64,000 bases of DNA from Kordia periserrulae (lineage in GTDB: Bacteria; Bacteroidota; Bacteroidia; Flavobacteriales; Flavobacteriaceae): assembly GCF_003054265.1 (NCBI RefSeq), contig NZ_QBKT01000001.1, positions 1 to 64,000 of the forward strand, in the 5' to 3' direction. Shown here piece after piece: positions 45,274-53,987 of the stretch (the first letter of the stretch is position 1; every line of letters starts with the position of its first letter). The notes below the pieces were generated by a model. It did not search any database. It was not told the DNA's origin and was given only the letters and a program-made list of their open reading frames with translations. The translations under genes and the position numbers were made by a program.

Positions 45274-46065
45274 ATGACCATTTTAGACAAAATTATAGCA
45301 GATAAATACAAAGAAGTTTCACTTAAAAAAAGCATCGTACCCATGTCGTTTTTGGAGCGTTCGGCATTATTCGGTCGTGAAACTTCTTCTTTATCTGCGG
45401 CGTTGAGAGCGAGTGACACAGGAATTATTGCCGAATTCAAACGTCGTTCGCCATCCAAGGCAGTTATCAACCAAAGTGCCAGTATGTACGATGTGGCTTC
45501 AGGCTATGAAAAGGCAGGTGTTTGTGGCATGTCGGTATTGACCGACGGAACATATTTTGGCGGCTCGCTTGATGATGTTTTGTTAGCTAGAGCAAGTGTC
45601 CAAATGCCCATTTTACGTAAAGAATTTATCATAGATGAATATCAAATTATAGAAGCCAAATCGTATGGTGCAGATGTAATTTTGCTTATCGCAGCTGTAT
45701 TGACACGTGAAGAAATCAAAACGTTTTCTGAAACAGCAAAAAGTCTCGGGTTGGATGTCTTGCTCGAAGTCCACAATTTGGAAGAATTGCAAAAATCCAT
45801 CATGCCGTCGTTGGACATGTTAGGTGTAAACAACAGAAACTTAAAAACCTTTGAAGTCAGTACCGATATCAGCAAAGAACTTTCGGTACATATTCCTGAT
45901 GATTTTGTAAAAGTATCGGAAAGTGGCATCAGTTCTGTGGAAGCTATTAAAGACTTACGCCCGTATGGTTATCAAGGTTTCCTAATTGGTGAAAATTTTA
46001 TGAAAACGGACAATCCAGGTAACAGTGCGTTGGAGTTTATTGGGGAATTAGGTCTTGGGTGTTAG
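45274..46065 (+). CDS. trpC: Indole-3-glycerol phosphate synthase
   Basis: A 263-residue TIM-barrel enzyme. ATG 45274 (MTILDKIIADKYKEVS) is chosen over a start 21 nt earlier that would translate the tail of a REP element. Motifs are IIAEFKRRSPSKAVIN with the catalytic Lys, CGMSVLTDGTYFGGS, LRKEFIIDEYQI, LGVNNRNLKTF and VSESGISS. The stop codon lies inside a short TGTTAGN x3 heptamer run (46060-46080), followed by 46 nt before trpF. Confidence 0.97.
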   Translation: MTILDKIIADKYKEVSLKKSIVPMSFLERSALFGRETSSLSAALRASDTGIIAEFKRRSPSKAVINQSASMYDVASGYEKAGVCGMSVLTDGTYFGGSLDDVLLARASVQMPILRKEFIIDEYQIIEAKSYGADVILLIAAVLTREEIKTFSETAKSLGLDVLLEVHNLEELQKSIMPSLDMLGVNNRNLKTFEVSTDISKELSVHIPDDFVKVSESGISSVEAIKDLRPYGYQGFLIGENFMKTDNPGNSALEFIGELGLGC

Positions 46066-46124
46066 ATGTTAGGTGTTAGTAATTAATCGTTCAATCTTTT
46101 AATCTTTTAATTTTTAATCATGTA

Positions 46125-46835
46125 ATGAAAAACTTGAAACTCAAAATATGCGGAATGAAATACGAAGACAATATAACAGCTGTAAGTCACTTACTGCCTG
46201 ACTATTTGGGTTTTATATTTTACAGAAAATCGTCACGCTTTTTCGAGACCGTCATTCCTGAGATTCCAAAAGAAATAAAGAAAACTGGGGTTTTTGTAAA
46301 TGCTTCTGTCGAAGAAATCATCAAAAAAGTCACCTTATACGATTTACAAGCGATACAATTACATGGAAGTGAAAGTCCTGAATTTTGTGAAGAATTGAAA
46401 AAAGCATGTCACATCGAGCGCAGTCGAGATGCACATGATAAGATGCGGAATCAAGTTCAGCATGATGATTTCAATTTGCACGTTGCGCCAATTGAAATCA
46501 TCAACGTATTTTCAATAAAAGACGAATTTGACTTTGCTACTTTGCAACCATACGAGCCTTTTGTAGACTATTTTTTGTTTGATACGAAAGGAAAATTACC
46601 TGGCGGAAATGGTGTTGCGTTTGATTGGACGGTTTTGGAAAACTATCCGTCTACCAAACCATTTTTCTTGAGTGGCGGCATTGGACTGGAAACTATCACA
46701 AAATTGAACGATTTTATGAAAAGTAATGCGTCAACATATTGTTATGCGTTGGATGTAAATAGTAAATTTGAAATCGTTCCAGGATTGAAGCATATTGAAG
46801 ATTTGAAAGTTTTTAAAGAAGAAATTAATTGTTAG
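46125..46835 (+). CDS. trpF: Phosphoribosylanthranilate isomerase carrying an in-frame REP insertion
   Basis: A 236-residue TIM-barrel isomerase, longer than the usual 200-215. The N-terminal KICGM with catalytic Cys9 and the D of FLFDTKGKLPGGNGVAFDW are intact, as are the phosphate sites FFLSGGIGLET and YALDVNSKFE. Residues about 95-118 (CHIERSRDAHDKMRNQVQHD plus a few more) have no place in the family and are encoded by REP-like DNA (46408-46475), located after the LHGSES strand and an outer helix. The frame stays open across it, and the catalytic residues lie outside it, so the enzyme may well be active. Confidence 0.93.
   Translation: MKNLKLKICGMKYEDNITAVSHLLPDYLGFIFYRKSSRFFETVIPEIPKEIKKTGVFVNASVEEIIKKVTLYDLQAIQLHGSESPEFCEELKKACHIERSRDAHDKMRNQVQHDDFNLHVAPIEIINVFSIKDEFDFATLQPYEPFVDYFLFDTKGKLPGGNGVAFDWTVLENYPSTKPFFLSGGIGLETITKLNDFMKSNASTYCYALDVNSKFEIVPGLKHIEDLKVFKEEINC
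46408..46475. repeat. REP-like elements (classes A and C) inside trpF
   Basis: Class A core catcgagcgcagtcgagatg (46412-46431) equals 56091-56110 exactly. Class C core gcggaatcaagttcagcatg follows at once. Together they add about 24 codons in frame. Confidence 0.88.
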
Positions 46836-46850
46836 CTGCTTTATGAGAGC

Positions 46851-46978
46851 CTGAATCAAGTTCAGGCTGACATAAGAAAACAAAATATCATCACGCTGAA
46901 CCTTGTACTCAACTTGATTGGGTATCGACTCAGCATCACACAAGAAAAACACATAAAAGTTTCCCGATTGCTCGGGAA
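46851..46978. repeat. REP-like elements in the trpF-trpB gap
   Basis: gcctgaa-tcaag-ttcaggc (about 46851-46869) is a 7-bp hairpin. A class C copy follows at about 46890-46940 (tcacgctgaaccttgtactc, tcaacttgattgggtatcga). ttcccga-ttgc-tcgggaa (46961-46978) is a class D hairpin ending 18 nt before trpB. Confidence 0.85.
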
Positions 46979-46996
46979 TAAAAATTGAAAATTTTT

Positions 46997-48184
46997 ATGA
47001 AAAAAACCTATCACGTAAATGAAAAAGGATACTACGGCACATTTGGTGGCGCGTATATTCCTGAAATGCTGTATCCAAATGTGGAAGAGTTGCGTCAACA
47101 ATATTTGGAGATTATGTATGAAGATTCTTTTCAAAAAGAATTCAAACAGTTGTTGAAGGATTACGTTGGTCGTCCGTCTCCGCTGTTTTACGCCGAACGC
47201 TTATCTGCCAAATACAATACAAAAATTTATCTCAAAAGAGAAGATTTAAACCATACAGGCGCACACAAAGTCAACAATACCATCGGACAAATTTTGATGG
47301 CAAAACGACTTGGAAAAACACGAATTATTGCCGAAACAGGCGCAGGACAACATGGCGTCGCAACTGCCACAGTCTGCGCGCTCATGGGCATGGAATGTAT
47401 TGTATATATGGGCGAAATTGACATTGCACGACAAGCTCCGAATGTAGCCCGTATGAAAATGTTGGGCGCTGAGGTGCGTGCCGCAAAATCAGGCAGTAGA
47501 ACGTTAAAAGATGCTACTAATGAAGCCATTCGCGATTGGATTAGCAATCCTGTAGATACCCATTACATCATCGGTTCGGTGGTAGGGCCGCATCCGTATC
47601 CAGACATGGTAGCGCGTTTTCAAGCGGTAATTTCGGAAGAAATTGAATGGCAATTGCAAGAAAAAGAAGGTCGCTCCTACCCTGATCATGTAATTGCGTG
47701 TGTTGGCGGTGGAAGTAATGCCGCAGGTGCTTTTTATCAATATTTAGATGATGAACGTGTAAATTTAATCGCGGTGGAAGCAGCTGGAAAAGGAATTCAC
47801 TCCGGAGAAAGTGCGGCAACTTCTGCGTTGGGCGAAGACGGAATCATTCACGGAAGTAGAACCTTGTTAATGCAAACCAAAGACGGACAAATTACAGAGC
47901 CGTATTCTATTTCTGCGGGATTGGATTATCCTGGCGTTGGTCCCATGCACGCACATTTATACGAAAGCAAACGCGCGGAATTCATTTCCATTACCGACGA
48001 CGAAGCCATGACCGCAGGATTGGAATTATCGCAACTCGAAGGAATCATTCCAGCCATAGAAACTTCGCACGCACTGGCGGTTTTTGATACGAGAAAATTC
48101 AAGGAAGACGATATTGTAGTGTTGAATCTCTCTGGTCGTGGTGATAAAGATTTGAATACGTATATTGATTATTTTAAACTTTAG
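46997..48184 (+). CDS. trpB: Tryptophan synthase beta chain
   Basis: A 395-residue PLP enzyme condensing indole with serine. ATG 46997 ([20 protein letters not shown]) is preferred to a TTG 12 nt upstream. The PLP Lys is in [13 protein letters not shown], the phosphate-binding loop is [11 protein letters not shown], and the catalytic Glu is in [13 protein letters not shown]. It belongs to the classical TrpB1 type that pairs with TrpA, encoded 134 nt downstream. Confidence 0.98.
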   Translation: MKKTYHVNEKGYYGTFGGAYIPEMLYPNVEELRQQYLEIMYEDSFQKEFKQLLKDYVGRPSPLFYAERLSAKYNTKIYLKREDLNHTGAHKVNNTIGQILMAKRLGKTRIIAETGAGQHGVATATVCALMGMECIVYMGEIDIARQAPNVARMKMLGAEVRAAKSGSRTLKDATNEAIRDWISNPVDTHYIIGSVVGPHPYPDMVARFQAVISEEIEWQLQEKEGRSYPDHVIACVGGGSNAAGAFYQYLDDERVNLIAVEAAGKGIHSGESAATSALGEDGIIHGSRTLLMQTKDGQITEPYSISAGLDYPGVGPMHAHLYESKRAEFISITDDEAMTAGLELSQLEGIIPAIETSHALAVFDTRKFKEDDIVVLNLSGRGDKDLNTYIDYFKL

Positions 48185-48280
48185 TAATGAGTTATGAGCA
48201 TTGAGGTTTTAGACAAAACTAGAGCAATATCAATACTAACAACTCAATTCTCAATACTATTGAAAACTCAGACTATAAAG

Positions 48281-48300
48281 ATTCCTGCGCAGGCAGGAAT
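48281..48300. repeat. REP-like hairpin (class D) in the trpB-trpA gap
   Basis: attcctgc-gcag-gcaggaat is a perfect 8-bp stem with a 4-nt loop, 18 nt before the trpA ATG. It has the same stem as 45235-45254 with a different loop. Confidence 0.88.
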
Positions 48301-48318
48301 TCAAAAATAAATTTTTGA

Positions 48319-49086
48319 ATGAACAGAATAAACCAAAAATTACAAGAAGATAAAAAACTACTCTCCATTTACTTTACGGCGGGCTATCCGAGTTTGAATG
48401 ATACGGCTGGCGTGATTGAAGATTTGGAAAAAAGTGGTGTGGATATGATTGAAATTGGCTTGCCATTTAGCGATCCGTTGGCGGATGGACCAACCATTCA
48501 AGAGAGTTCTACGAAAGCATTGGAAAACGGAATGACGAGCGAATTGTTGTTTGAGCAAATTGCCAATATTCGTGAAACAGTTTCCATTCCGCTGATTATT
48601 ATGGGCTATTTGAATCCGATGATGCAATACGGAATTGAAGCGTTTTGCTCCAAATGCAAGGAAGTCGGTATTGACGGATTGATTATTCCAGACATGCCTG
48701 TGGATGTGTATCACGAGCAATACCAAGCGATTTTTGAAAAATACGGTTTGCTTAATGTGTTTTTAATCACGCCGCAAACTTCGGAAGAACGCATCCGATT
48801 TATCGACAGTATTTCTAACGGATTTATCTATATGGTAAGTTCGGCAGGAACGACAGGTGCAAAAAATAGCTTTGGAAATGCACAAGAAACCTATTTTGAC
48901 CGCATTGGGAATATGAATTTGAAAAATCCTCAAATTGTCGGTTTTGGAATTTCCAATCATGAAACGTTTATGCAAGCTACGAAGAAGGCTAAAGGTGCGA
49001 TTATTGGAAGTGCATTTATCAAACATCTTACTAAAAATGGTACGGAAAGTATCAAAGAATTTGTGGATATGGTGCTGGATAAGTAA
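48319..49086 (+). CDS. trpA: Tryptophan synthase alpha chain
   Basis: A 255-residue TIM barrel releasing indole from indole-3-glycerol phosphate. Both catalytic acids are in MIEIGLPFSDPLADGPTIQE (Glu of EIG, Asp of LADG). The flexible loop and phosphate site are in VSSAGTTGAKNSFG and GFGISNHETF. Last gene of the operon. The 283-nt region that follows holds a REP-like phrase (about 49140-49215) and no clear terminator. Confidence 0.98.
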   Translation: MNRINQKLQEDKKLLSIYFTAGYPSLNDTAGVIEDLEKSGVDMIEIGLPFSDPLADGPTIQESSTKALENGMTSELLFEQIANIRETVSIPLIIMGYLNPMMQYGIEAFCSKCKEVGIDGLIIPDMPVDVYHEQYQAIFEKYGLLNVFLITPQTSEERIRFIDSISNGFIYMVSSAGTTGAKNSFGNAQETYFDRIGNMNLKNPQIVGFGISNHETFMQATKKAKGAIIGSAFIKHLTKNGTESIKEFVDMVLDK

Positions 49087-49369
49087 TGTAGTGTATAGGT
49101 TTAAGTTTTATACTCACATATTGTTTGTCATTTCTGCGACTTGTACTGAGCTTGTCGAGGTAAGGCAAGAATCCTTGTGGCTTCATAATGGATTTCGCAA
49201 CAAGTGCGAAGTGACAATCTTTAAAATGCTATCATTTTTCACGTATTAGCTGAAGTATCTCTCTTTTAGGATAAGTCCATTGATTTTGCTTTTGTTAAAT
49301 CCTTCCAAATGACGTTTCTAATCTTTTAAAAAACACTATTTTTAAACCTCACTAATCCAAATCAAACAC

Positions 49370-51148
49370 ATGAAAAAAATCGTATTACTACTTGCGTTTC
49401 TAACCTTGATTTCTTGCGGAAGCGACGAAAAAAAGGAAATTCCTAAAAGTGAATTTTCGTTTGCGGGCGTTTTAGAAGCGTATCACGACCAAAGTTTAGC
49501 ACTAAATCCTATCAATGCGACGGCAGCTGGCGATACACGCTATAACGACCAGTTTCCGAATTTTTTATCGGATGAATATCAAGACAAATTAAAAGCACAT
49601 TACCACAAATTTAGAGATACGCTACAGAATTTTGACGATACCAATCTCACCGAAAGTGAGCAAATGAGCAAAGATATTTTGTATTGGGAATGCGATATGA
49701 ATTTGAGAGGATTGAGTTTTCAAAACAGTCGCTTGTTGCCGATTGATCAAATGTGGTCAATTAATTTAGTAGTGGGACAATTTGCAAGTGGCACTTCTGC
49801 ACAACCTTTTAATACTGAGGAAGATTACGAAAATTGGCTCAAACGTTTGGAAGGTTTTAATACTTGGTTGCAAACCGCAAAAACCAATATGCAAGAAGGG
49901 ATTGAAGAAGGTTTTGTATTGCCTAAATCATTAATTAAAAAGGTGATTCCGCAATTTGAAGTGTTGGCGACAACTCCATTGAATACACATTTATTTTATG
50001 CGCCCATCAACAATTTTCCTGCTGATTTTACAAGCGAAGCTAAAGACAAACTCACCAAAGCGTATACTACTTTTTTAACAGAAACCTTAGTGCCATCTTT
50101 TAATGAAATGTATCAATTTTTAAAGACGGATTACCTCAACGCAGGTAGAGAAAGTAGCGGAATTGCAGATACACCTTACGGAGATGCGTATTACGAATAT
50201 TCCATCAAAAAATATACAACTACCGACATGACTGCCGATGAAATTCACGAATTAGGTTTGCAAGAAGTAGCGCGAATTTTAAGCGAAATGGAAAAAGTGA
50301 AACAGCAAGTTGGTTTCAAAGGCGATATAAAGTCGTTTTTTAATGATGTGCGAAAAAATAAAAACTTGATGCCGTATTCAGAACCACAACAAATTATTGA
50401 CAATTTCAACGCGATTCATGACAAAATGCAACCGCAAATCAATCAATTGTTTGATGTAAAACCAAAAACGCCTTTTGAAGTGAGACGTACGGAAGCTTTT
50501 CGAGAAGCTTCTGCGAGTGCAGAATACAATCCGGGTTCGTTAGATGGTACACGACCGGGCATTTTTTACGTTCCCATTCCTGATGCGGCAAGCTATAATG
50601 TGTTTTCGGATGAAGCGTTGTTTTTGCACGAAGCGATTCCGGGACACCATTATCAAATTTCGTTAACGCAAGAAAATGAAGCCTTACCAGATTTTAGAAA
50701 AACATTGTGGTACAGCGCGTATGGCGAAGGTTGGGCATTGTACACGGAATCGTTAGGAAAAGAATTAGGTTTGTATACGGATCCGTATCAATATTTTGGA
50801 ATGTTGAGTGCCGAAATGCACCGCGCGATTCGTTTGGTGGTTGACACAGGATTGCACGCCAAAGGCTGGACCCGTGAACAAGCCATTCAGTATTCATTAG
50901 ACAACGAAGCCGAAAGCGAAGCGAGTATTATTGCTGAAATTGAACGTTACATGGCAATGCCTGGACAAGCGTTGTCGTACAAAATTGGACAATTAAAAAT
51001 TCGCGAATTGCGTACCAAAGCAGAAAAAGAATTGGGCGAAAACTTTGACATCAAACAGTTTCACAATCAAGTGTTGGAGACTGGTTGTGTTCCATTGCAA
51101 TTGTTGGAAGATAAGATAAATGCTTGGATTGAGATGAAGAAGAAGTAA
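49370..51148 (+). CDS. DUF885 family metallopeptidase-like lipoprotein
   Basis: A 592-residue exported protein with lipobox C16 (TLISCGSDE). DUF885 members resemble gluzincin peptidases. The metal motif HEAIPGHHYQ begins at residue 420, and the downstream YGEGWALYTESLGKELG supplies further acidic ligands. Other family blocks are GDTRYNDQFPNFL near the N-terminus and LRTKAEKELGENFDIKQFHN near the end. Probably a periplasmic or surface peptidase; substrate not known. A single-gene unit with a strong terminator. Confidence 0.9.
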   Translation: MKKIVLLLAFLTLISCGSDEKKEIPKSEFSFAGVLEAYHDQSLALNPINATAAGDTRYNDQFPNFLSDEYQDKLKAHYHKFRDTLQNFDDTNLTESEQMSKDILYWECDMNLRGLSFQNSRLLPIDQMWSINLVVGQFASGTSAQPFNTEEDYENWLKRLEGFNTWLQTAKTNMQEGIEEGFVLPKSLIKKVIPQFEVLATTPLNTHLFYAPINNFPADFTSEAKDKLTKAYTTFLTETLVPSFNEMYQFLKTDYLNAGRESSGIADTPYGDAYYEYSIKKYTTTDMTADEIHELGLQEVARILSEMEKVKQQVGFKGDIKSFFNDVRKNKNLMPYSEPQQIIDNFNAIHDKMQPQINQLFDVKPKTPFEVRRTEAFREASASAEYNPGSLDGTRPGIFYVPIPDAASYNVFSDEALFLHEAIPGHHYQISLTQENEALPDFRKTLWYSAYGEGWALYTESLGKELGLYTDPYQYFGMLSAEMHRAIRLVVDTGLHAKGWTREQAIQYSLDNEAESEASIIAEIERYMAMPGQALSYKIGQLKIRELRTKAEKELGENFDIKQFHNQVLETGCVPLQLLEDKINAWIEMKKK

Positions 51149-51165
51149 AAATTAAAAATTGGAAA

Positions 51166-51202
51166 AAAGAAAGCTTTAGTGTAAATAACTAAAGCTTTCT
51201 TT
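51166..51202 (+). terminator. Terminator after the DUF885 gene
   Basis: A perfect 15-bp stem aaagaaagctttagt / actaaagctttcttt with a 7-nt loop. The T tract is short. TATATTTG at 51202-51209 begins at its last base and fits a -7 box for the next gene, 21 nt ahead. Confidence 0.75.
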
Positions 51203-51229
51203 ATATTTGATTATATTAAAACTTTTATT

Positions 51230-51736
51230 ATGATACAAAAATTATGCACTATTACTTTGCTTTTGTGCGCTTTCGTAACAGTTCAAGCACAAGAATTCGA
51301 AATTCCTGATTACACATTAAAAAAAGCGGAAGATTACGCTAAATACGAAAAAGATGTCGTTGCTGCCACAAAATGGCTTATTCAGACACCTGTAAATTCA
51401 CAAAAAAACAAGCGTACGATGGTACATGCTTTTTTGTTAAAATGGTTTGAAGGTACACCTAGTATTACTTTTGACATCAATGCTGAAATCGTTACTTTCA
51501 TGGAAGAATCGCCTGAATCATTTATGATTTATTTATCAGGATGGGCATCGTATTGCATAGAAAATAAAGATTATAAAAATAGTTTACAGGGAAATGTTCA
51601 AGGAATTGAAAGTGTCATTGCTTTTTATGATGCTAATAAAAAAATTACAGGCAAAATAAAACCTATTGAACGCTATAAAAAATTAAAGAAAAAAGGAAAG
51701 CTAGAAGCGCATTTAAAATCAAAACTTAAGTCTTAA
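51230..51736 (+). CDS. Exported hypothetical protein
   Basis: A 168-residue protein with a signal peptide (MIQKLCTITLLLCAFVTVQA, cut near residue 20-21). The mature part has charged helices, FLLKWFEGTPSITFDINAEI in the middle and a very basic tail (KKLKKKGKLEAHLKSKLKS). Small proteins of this look are common in Flavobacteriaceae but I cannot assign a family. Its stop overlaps the convergent glycosylase-like gene by 4 nt. A -7 box TATATTTG lies at 51202-51209. Confidence 0.75.
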   Translation: MIQKLCTITLLLCAFVTVQAQEFEIPDYTLKKAEDYAKYEKDVVAATKWLIQTPVNSQKNKRTMVHAFLLKWFEGTPSITFDINAEIVTFMEESPESFMIYLSGWASYCIENKDYKNSLQGNVQGIESVIAFYDANKKITGKIKPIERYKKLKKKGKLEAHLKSKLKS

Positions 51737-52455
51737 AAAAACTCCTTATACTGCATCACCCGAAAGTCAAAAGTTGTGAATTTCGGGTTTTGTTTTTTTA
51801 GCTTTTTATAGAGTGAAATGCTTCCAATAGCACGATTTGCCGCGCCTGAAGATGACGTTAAGGAAACGGTTTTTATCCATCTCGACTGCACTCGATGTGA
51901 CAATGAATGTTTTGAAGAAGATTCTTGTTCAGCATGACGTCTTTTTTGAGCTAGACTCAAATCAAATTTATGAATTCTTGGAACTTCGTTGGAAACGACT
52001 TCTAGTTGTAATTTGTATTGCTTGATGTGTTTTCGGAAGAAATATTCAGGTCCGTTTTTAGAGTTTCCACCTGTAAATAATAACGTATGAATATTTGGAA
52101 ACTTTTGTAAATATCCAATAACATCGCGTAATTGTATGTTTTGCATGCCCAAATCGGATGCATCAATTTTTTCGCGTTTACAGCTGTCTACAATGTCACA
52201 AACGCCGATTTTATGCTGTATTAAAAAGTCTTTTCGCTGGTCAATTGCTTCTTGTGAATTGTCGTAACGAAGTTTTAAATCATAAATTTCATCCAAAAAC
52301 AACCATAAGGAATTGTAATAACTTCCATAGCAGAAATCCACATCTTTTTCGAGTAAATCACCTGTAGAAAATCGCGGCGGCGGCAAAGTTCCTACAATAA
52401 GTTTCTCAGTATCATCGTGAATAAAAGGTGCGTATGGATGCTTGTGAAAAAACAT
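51733..52455 (-). CDS. Uracil-DNA glycosylase-like protein with an in-frame REP insertion
   Basis: A 240-residue protein resembling the uracil-DNA glycosylase superfamily (VGTLPPPRFSTGD near residue 21, SYYNSLWLFLDEI, and TLLFTGGNS at 124-132). The exact subfamily is uncertain. Residues about 168-193 (AQKRRHAEQESSSKHSLSHR and following) are low-complexity, basic and coded by REP-like DNA. After them the protein resumes as IKTVSLTSSSGAANRAIGS, which resembles the family's C-terminal SPS/Asn region. The frame is open throughout, so it is annotated as intact. Confidence 0.75.
   Translation of the reverse strand: MFFHKHPYAPFIHDDTEKLIVGTLPPPRFSTGDLLEKDVDFCYGSYYNSLWLFLDEIYDLKLRYDNSQEAIDQRKDFLIQHKIGVCDIVDSCKREKIDASDLGMQNIQLRDVIGYLQKFPNIHTLLFTGGNSKNGPEYFFRKHIKQYKLQLEVVSNEVPRIHKFDLSLAQKRRHAEQESSSKHSLSHRVQSRWIKTVSLTSSSGAANRAIGSISLYKKLKKQNPKFTTFDFRVMQYKEFF
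51877..51954. repeat. REP-like elements (classes A and C) inside the glycosylase-like gene
   Basis: Class A catctcgactgcactcgatg, then tgacaatg, then class C gattcttgttcagcatgacg. The same two classes occur together inside trpF, but in a different relative order and orientation. Confidence 0.85.
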
Positions 52456-52463
52456 AAAATGAG

Positions 52464-53195
52464 TTACTGTAGTTCCGCTCTAAATTTTTTCACTTCTTGA
52501 ACCACAGGACGATACATTCTTTTGTTATGGTTGGACATGTGTTCTGATTCTGCAATAATTTCGTCTAATATTTCAATAGCAGCGGCACTTTTTCCATTAC
52601 GTTCGTAAAACTTCGCTAAGACCAATCGTTCTGCATAATTAGAATACCGCTGATCTATCGTTTTCAGATTTTCTTCTGCTTCTTCTGTGCGTCCGACTGC
52701 ATCTAGCGCCAATCCATAAACATATTGTGCTTTTGAGTTTTTAAATTCCTGTTTGTTTTTAACTTTCGCTGCAAGTTGAATGACTTCTTCATACTGTTCT
52801 AAATAATAATTCGAACTAATCAGTTGCGATATCACATAAAAATCATTTTGAAAATTTCCCTTCAAAACGGCACTGTAGTGTGTGCTCGCCTCTTCAAAGT
52901 TTCCATTTTCAAAATGCGCATCGGCAAGTGCTACTCTGTTTTGAAATGTATCTGCAAAAGCCAATCGTTTTTCAGCATCTTTTACTTTTTTTGAAGGAAT
53001 AATCGCTGTAGCAATTTCATCTGTAACTTTTTCAATATCAGCTTTGTTAAATACTTGCGTGATGAGATAAATTATCGCGCCAACTAACGGAAGCATTAAT
53101 ATTAATAAATACCAAAAGTAGTCTTTCCTGTTTTTGTATGCGTGATACAAACAGAATAGTTGTAATATCAATACAGGAGTAAAAAATCGAATCAT
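52464..53195 (-). CDS. Membrane-anchored TPR protein with PLDc_N-like segment
   Basis: A 243-residue protein. The N-terminal two-helix membrane segment (about residues 5-48, with FCLYHAYKNRKDYFWYLLI and PLVGAIIYLI) resembles the PLDc_N anchor. The rest is tetratricopeptide-like helices (FENGNFEEASTHYSAVLKGN, YVYGLALDAVGRTEEAEENL, FYERNGKSAAAIEILDEI). Probably a scaffold on the cytoplasmic face of the membrane. It lies 4 nt after yaaA and 8 nt before the glycosylase-like gene, so the three are cotranscribed. Confidence 0.8.
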   Translation of the reverse strand: MIRFFTPVLILQLFCLYHAYKNRKDYFWYLLILMLPLVGAIIYLITQVFNKADIEKVTDEIATAIIPSKKVKDAEKRLAFADTFQNRVALADAHFENGNFEEASTHYSAVLKGNFQNDFYVISQLISSNYYLEQYEEVIQLAAKVKNKQEFKNSKAQYVYGLALDAVGRTEEAEENLKTIDQRYSNYAERLVLAKFYERNGKSAAAIEILDEIIAESEHMSNHNKRMYRPVVQEVKKFRAELQ

Positions 53196-53199
53196 TTAG

Positions 53200-53958
53200 T
53201 TATCGTGTAAATACCAATTCATTTCCGCTTGAAAGTTCTTCGCTGTAGCCATATCCTTCGTAATCAAATCCTTTTAAATCGTCGAGCGTTTTAGCATCTT
53301 TTTCAATAATATAACGTGTCATGTAGCCTCTTGCCAATTTCGCGTAGGTCATGATGGTTTTGTACTTTCCGTTCTTAAAATCTTTAAAAACGGGCGTAAT
53401 TACAGGAACTTTCAATGCTTTTGCATCGACTGCTTTGTAATATTCATTGCTGGCTAAATTCACAAACAATTCATCATCTTCCAATTCGTCATTGAGTTGT
53501 GTTGTGATTTTCTTTTGCCAGAATTCGTACAGGTTTTTATTTTTCCCGACAGGTAATTTTGTGCCCATTTCCAAACGATAGGGTTGCATTAAATCCAACG
53601 GTTTTAACAATCCGTATTGCCCTGAAAGAATGCGCAAGGTATGTTGAAGCGTATCAATTTTATCTTCAGGAAGTGTAAACGCATCCAATCCTTGAAATAC
53701 TTGTCCGCTAAACGTGTAAATACTCGGACGCGCGTTTTCAGTGGTAAATGGCAATTCCCATTCTTGGTTTCGCTGATAGTTTAAATCTGCCAAAGAATCA
53801 GAAATATTCATCAAGGTTGATAATTGCTTGCGCGATTTTTTCTTTAAAATTTTACTCAATTGTTCCGCTTCTTTTAAAAAACAAGCTTCCGTATGTTTTT
53901 GGGTTGGAAGACTACTTTCTAAATCTAAAGACTTTGCAGGAGATATGACTATTTTCAT
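53200..53958 (-). CDS. yaaA: Peroxide stress protein YaaA
   Basis: A 252-residue protein of the YaaA/UPF0246 family. Signature blocks are [12 protein letters not shown] at the start, [37 protein letters not shown] plus [20 protein letters not shown], and the C-terminal [16 protein letters not shown]. In E. coli YaaA limits intracellular free iron and DNA damage during peroxide stress and binds DNA. First gene of a three-gene minus-strand operon ending in a DNA-repair-like gene, a plausible functional theme (inference). Confidence 0.95.
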   Translation of the reverse strand: MKIVISPAKSLDLESSLPTQKHTEACFLKEAEQLSKILKKKSRKQLSTLMNISDSLADLNYQRNQEWELPFTTENARPSIYTFSGQVFQGLDAFTLPEDKIDTLQHTLRILSGQYGLLKPLDLMQPYRLEMGTKLPVGKNKNLYEFWQKKITTQLNDELEDDELFVNLASNEYYKAVDAKALKVPVITPVFKDFKNGKYKTIMTYAKLARGYMTRYIIEKDAKTLDDLKGFDYEGYGYSEELSSGNELVFTR

Positions 53959-53987
53959 GTTTCAATTTCTTTTTTTGAGTGTTAAAA

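Noticed and set aside
46408-46475. trpF as a pseudogene
   Set aside because: The insertion is in frame, no stop or frameshift is present, and the catalytic and phosphate-binding motifs are intact.
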